Source: Gemmatimonadota bacterium (lineage in GTDB: Bacteria > Gemmatimonadota > Gemmatimonadetes > Gemmatimonadales > Gemmatimonadaceae). Taken from it: DNA of 7,077 nucleotides. The stretch spans positions 1 through 7,077 of the forward strand of contig CANGXK010000136.1 of the NCBI GenBank assembly GCA_947457715.1, read 5' to 3'. Positions within the stretch are counted from its first letter, which is position 1. The number at the start of each line of letters is the position of its first letter. A model generated the notes under the pieces. The model made no database searches and was not told the DNA's origin. It worked only from the letters and a program-made list of their open reading frames with translations. Shown here piece by piece: positions 6,164-7,077 of the stretch. A program made the translations under genes and the position numbers.

Positions 6164-7077
6164 ATGCGACCGGTATTTCCGTTCAGCGCGATCGTTGGCC
6201 AGGACGAGATGAAGCTGGCGTTGTTGCTGGTGGCCGTCGACCCCACGATCGGTGGAGTGATGGTCTTTGGCGATCGGGGGACAGGCAAGTCCACGGCCGT
6301 GCGCGCCCTCGCCGGACTGCTGCCGCCCATGAAGGTGGTGGCCGGCTGCCGCTACGGCTGTGATCCCCAATCCAACGGGGCCCGCTGCGACGAGTGTCTG
6401 GCCCGGGCGGCCGCCGGCGTGCACGCCAAGTCGGTGCTGGCGCCGGTCCCCGTCGTCGACCTCCCGCTCGGCGCCACCGAGGACCGTGTGGTCGGAGCGC
6501 TCGATCTCGAGAAGGCACTGACGACCGGCGAAAAGGCCTTCGAGCCGGGGCTGTTGGCGCGCGCCCATCGTGGGTTTTTATACGTCGACGAAGTGAATCT
6601 GCTGGAGGACCATCTCGTCGATCTGCTGCTCGATGCCGCCGCGACCGGCGAGAACGTGGTGGAACGCGAAGGCGTGAGCATTCGCCATCCGTCGCGCTTC
6701 GTGCTGGTCGGCAGCGGCAATCCGGAAGAAGGGGAGCTGCGTCCGCAGCTGCTGGATCGGTTCGGCCTCGCGGTCGATGTGCGGACCCCCACGGTGATTG
6801 CCACGCGTATCGAAGTGATCAAGCGCCGCGACGCGTTCGACCGCGATCCGGTGGCGTTCATGACGCACTGGCACAAAGCCGACGCGAAAGTGCGTCGTCA
6901 TCTCGAGAAGGCGCGTACGCGGCTCGATGCGCTCGTCGTTTCGGATGCGGTGCTCGAACGCGCGGCAACGCTCTGTTCGCAGCTCGGCACCGATGGACTG
7001 CGCGGCGAACTCACGCTGCTGCGCACCTCGCGCGCGATGGCGGCGTACGAGGGCGACGACGAAGTGACGCTCGCCCA
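6164..7077 (+). CDS. bchI: Magnesium chelatase ATPase subunit I, C-terminus cut by the window edge
   Basis: BchI is the AAA+ ATPase ring of magnesium chelatase; with BchD and BchH it inserts Mg2+ into protoporphyrin IX, the first committed step to bacteriochlorophyll. The window holds 304 complete codons; the family usually has about 335-350 residues, so only the end is missing. Seen: [18 protein letters not shown] (5-22), Walker [10 protein letters not shown] (36-44), four cysteines in two pairs (Cys62, Cys66, Cys75, Cys78), [17 protein letters not shown] (100-116), Walker [11 protein letters not shown] (138-147), the sensor 1 and arginine-finger region [19 protein letters not shown] (183-201), and the sensor 2 block [14 protein letters not shown] (278-291). 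The ATG at 6164 puts the conserved FPFSAIVGQ at the usual distance from the N-terminus, although no strong ribosome site precedes it (only GAG at 6155-6157). bchD is the likely next gene beyond the edge. A chelatase-like ComM/YifB protein is excluded by the cysteine-containing insert and the context. Confidence 0.96.
   Translation, partial: MRPVFPFSAIVGQDEMKLALLLVAVDPTIGGVMVFGDRGTGKSTAVRALAGLLPPMKVVAGCRYGCDPQSNGARCDECLARAAAGVHAKSVLAPVPVVDLPLGATEDRVVGALDLEKALTTGEKAFEPGLLARAHRGFLYVDEVNLLEDHLVDLLLDAAATGENVVEREGVSIRHPSRFVLVGSGNPEEGELRPQLLDRFGLAVDVRTPTVIATRIEVIKRRDAFDRDPVAFMTHWHKADAKVRRHLEKARTRLDALVVSDAVLERAATLCSQLGTDGLRGELTLLRTSRAMAAYEGDDEVTLA

Noticed and set aside
5323..6363. Plus-strand open frame of about 346 residues reaching into bchI
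   Set aside because: It covers the crtF antisense strand, the control region and bchI in the wrong frame; the conserved BchI frame explains the sequence.
6047..6901. Minus-strand frames of 107-174 residues opposite bchI
   Set aside because: They lie entirely or almost entirely opposite the well-conserved BchI coding frame and show no motifs of their own.
1..7077. Mobile elements, CRISPR arrays, tRNA or rRNA genes, or an unknown gene system
   Set aside because: No direct repeats, transposase motifs, spacer-repeat pattern or RNA-gene signatures were seen; all coding space is filled by known bacteriochlorophyll and carotenoid genes.

Overview
The window is a piece of a photosynthesis gene cluster from a high-GC bacterium that makes bacteriochlorophyll a. 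All six genes belong to pigment synthesis. Five lie on the minus strand in the order crtF, bchC, bchX, bchY, bchZ. One, bchI, lies on the plus strand and diverges from crtF. The crtF-bchCXYZ order is the classic purple-bacterial superoperon, which usually runs on into the puf reaction-centre genes. Those would lie beyond the left edge, where bchZ is cut off. Gemmatimonadota phototrophs (Gemmatimonas phototrophica type) acquired this arrangement by transfer. The base composition and the missing crtE fit such a host, but the sequence alone does not separate it from a proteobacterium.

Layout from left to right: bchZ (minus, C-terminus missing), bchY, bchX and bchC are packed with 1-base overlap (bchY/bchZ), a 13-base gap (bchX/bchY) and 4-base overlap (bchC/bchX). 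A 65-base gap before bchC carries a promoter-like element and a perfect TGT-N12-ACA site of the PpsR/CrtJ type. crtF follows. A gap of about 150 bases between crtF and bchI holds two back-to-back promoter candidates and two more PpsR/CrtJ-like sites. bchI (plus) runs off the right edge. No stretch above 300 bases lacks a gene.

How the genes work together: BchI is the AAA+ ATPase of magnesium chelatase and starts the Mg branch. BchX, BchY and BchZ form chlorophyllide a oxidoreductase (COR), a nitrogenase-like enzyme that reduces the C7=C8 bond of ring B to give the bacteriochlorin. BchC oxidises the 3-hydroxyethyl group to 3-acetyl. CrtF is a carotenoid C1-hydroxyl O-methyltransferase. The operators suggest coordinated repression by a redox- or light-responsive PpsR/CrtJ regulator encoded elsewhere.

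I found no previously undescribed system. The genes are intact and conventional. The most informative part is the regulatory DNA: four TGT-N12-ACA-like elements arranged in two pairs, each pair placed over promoter candidates.
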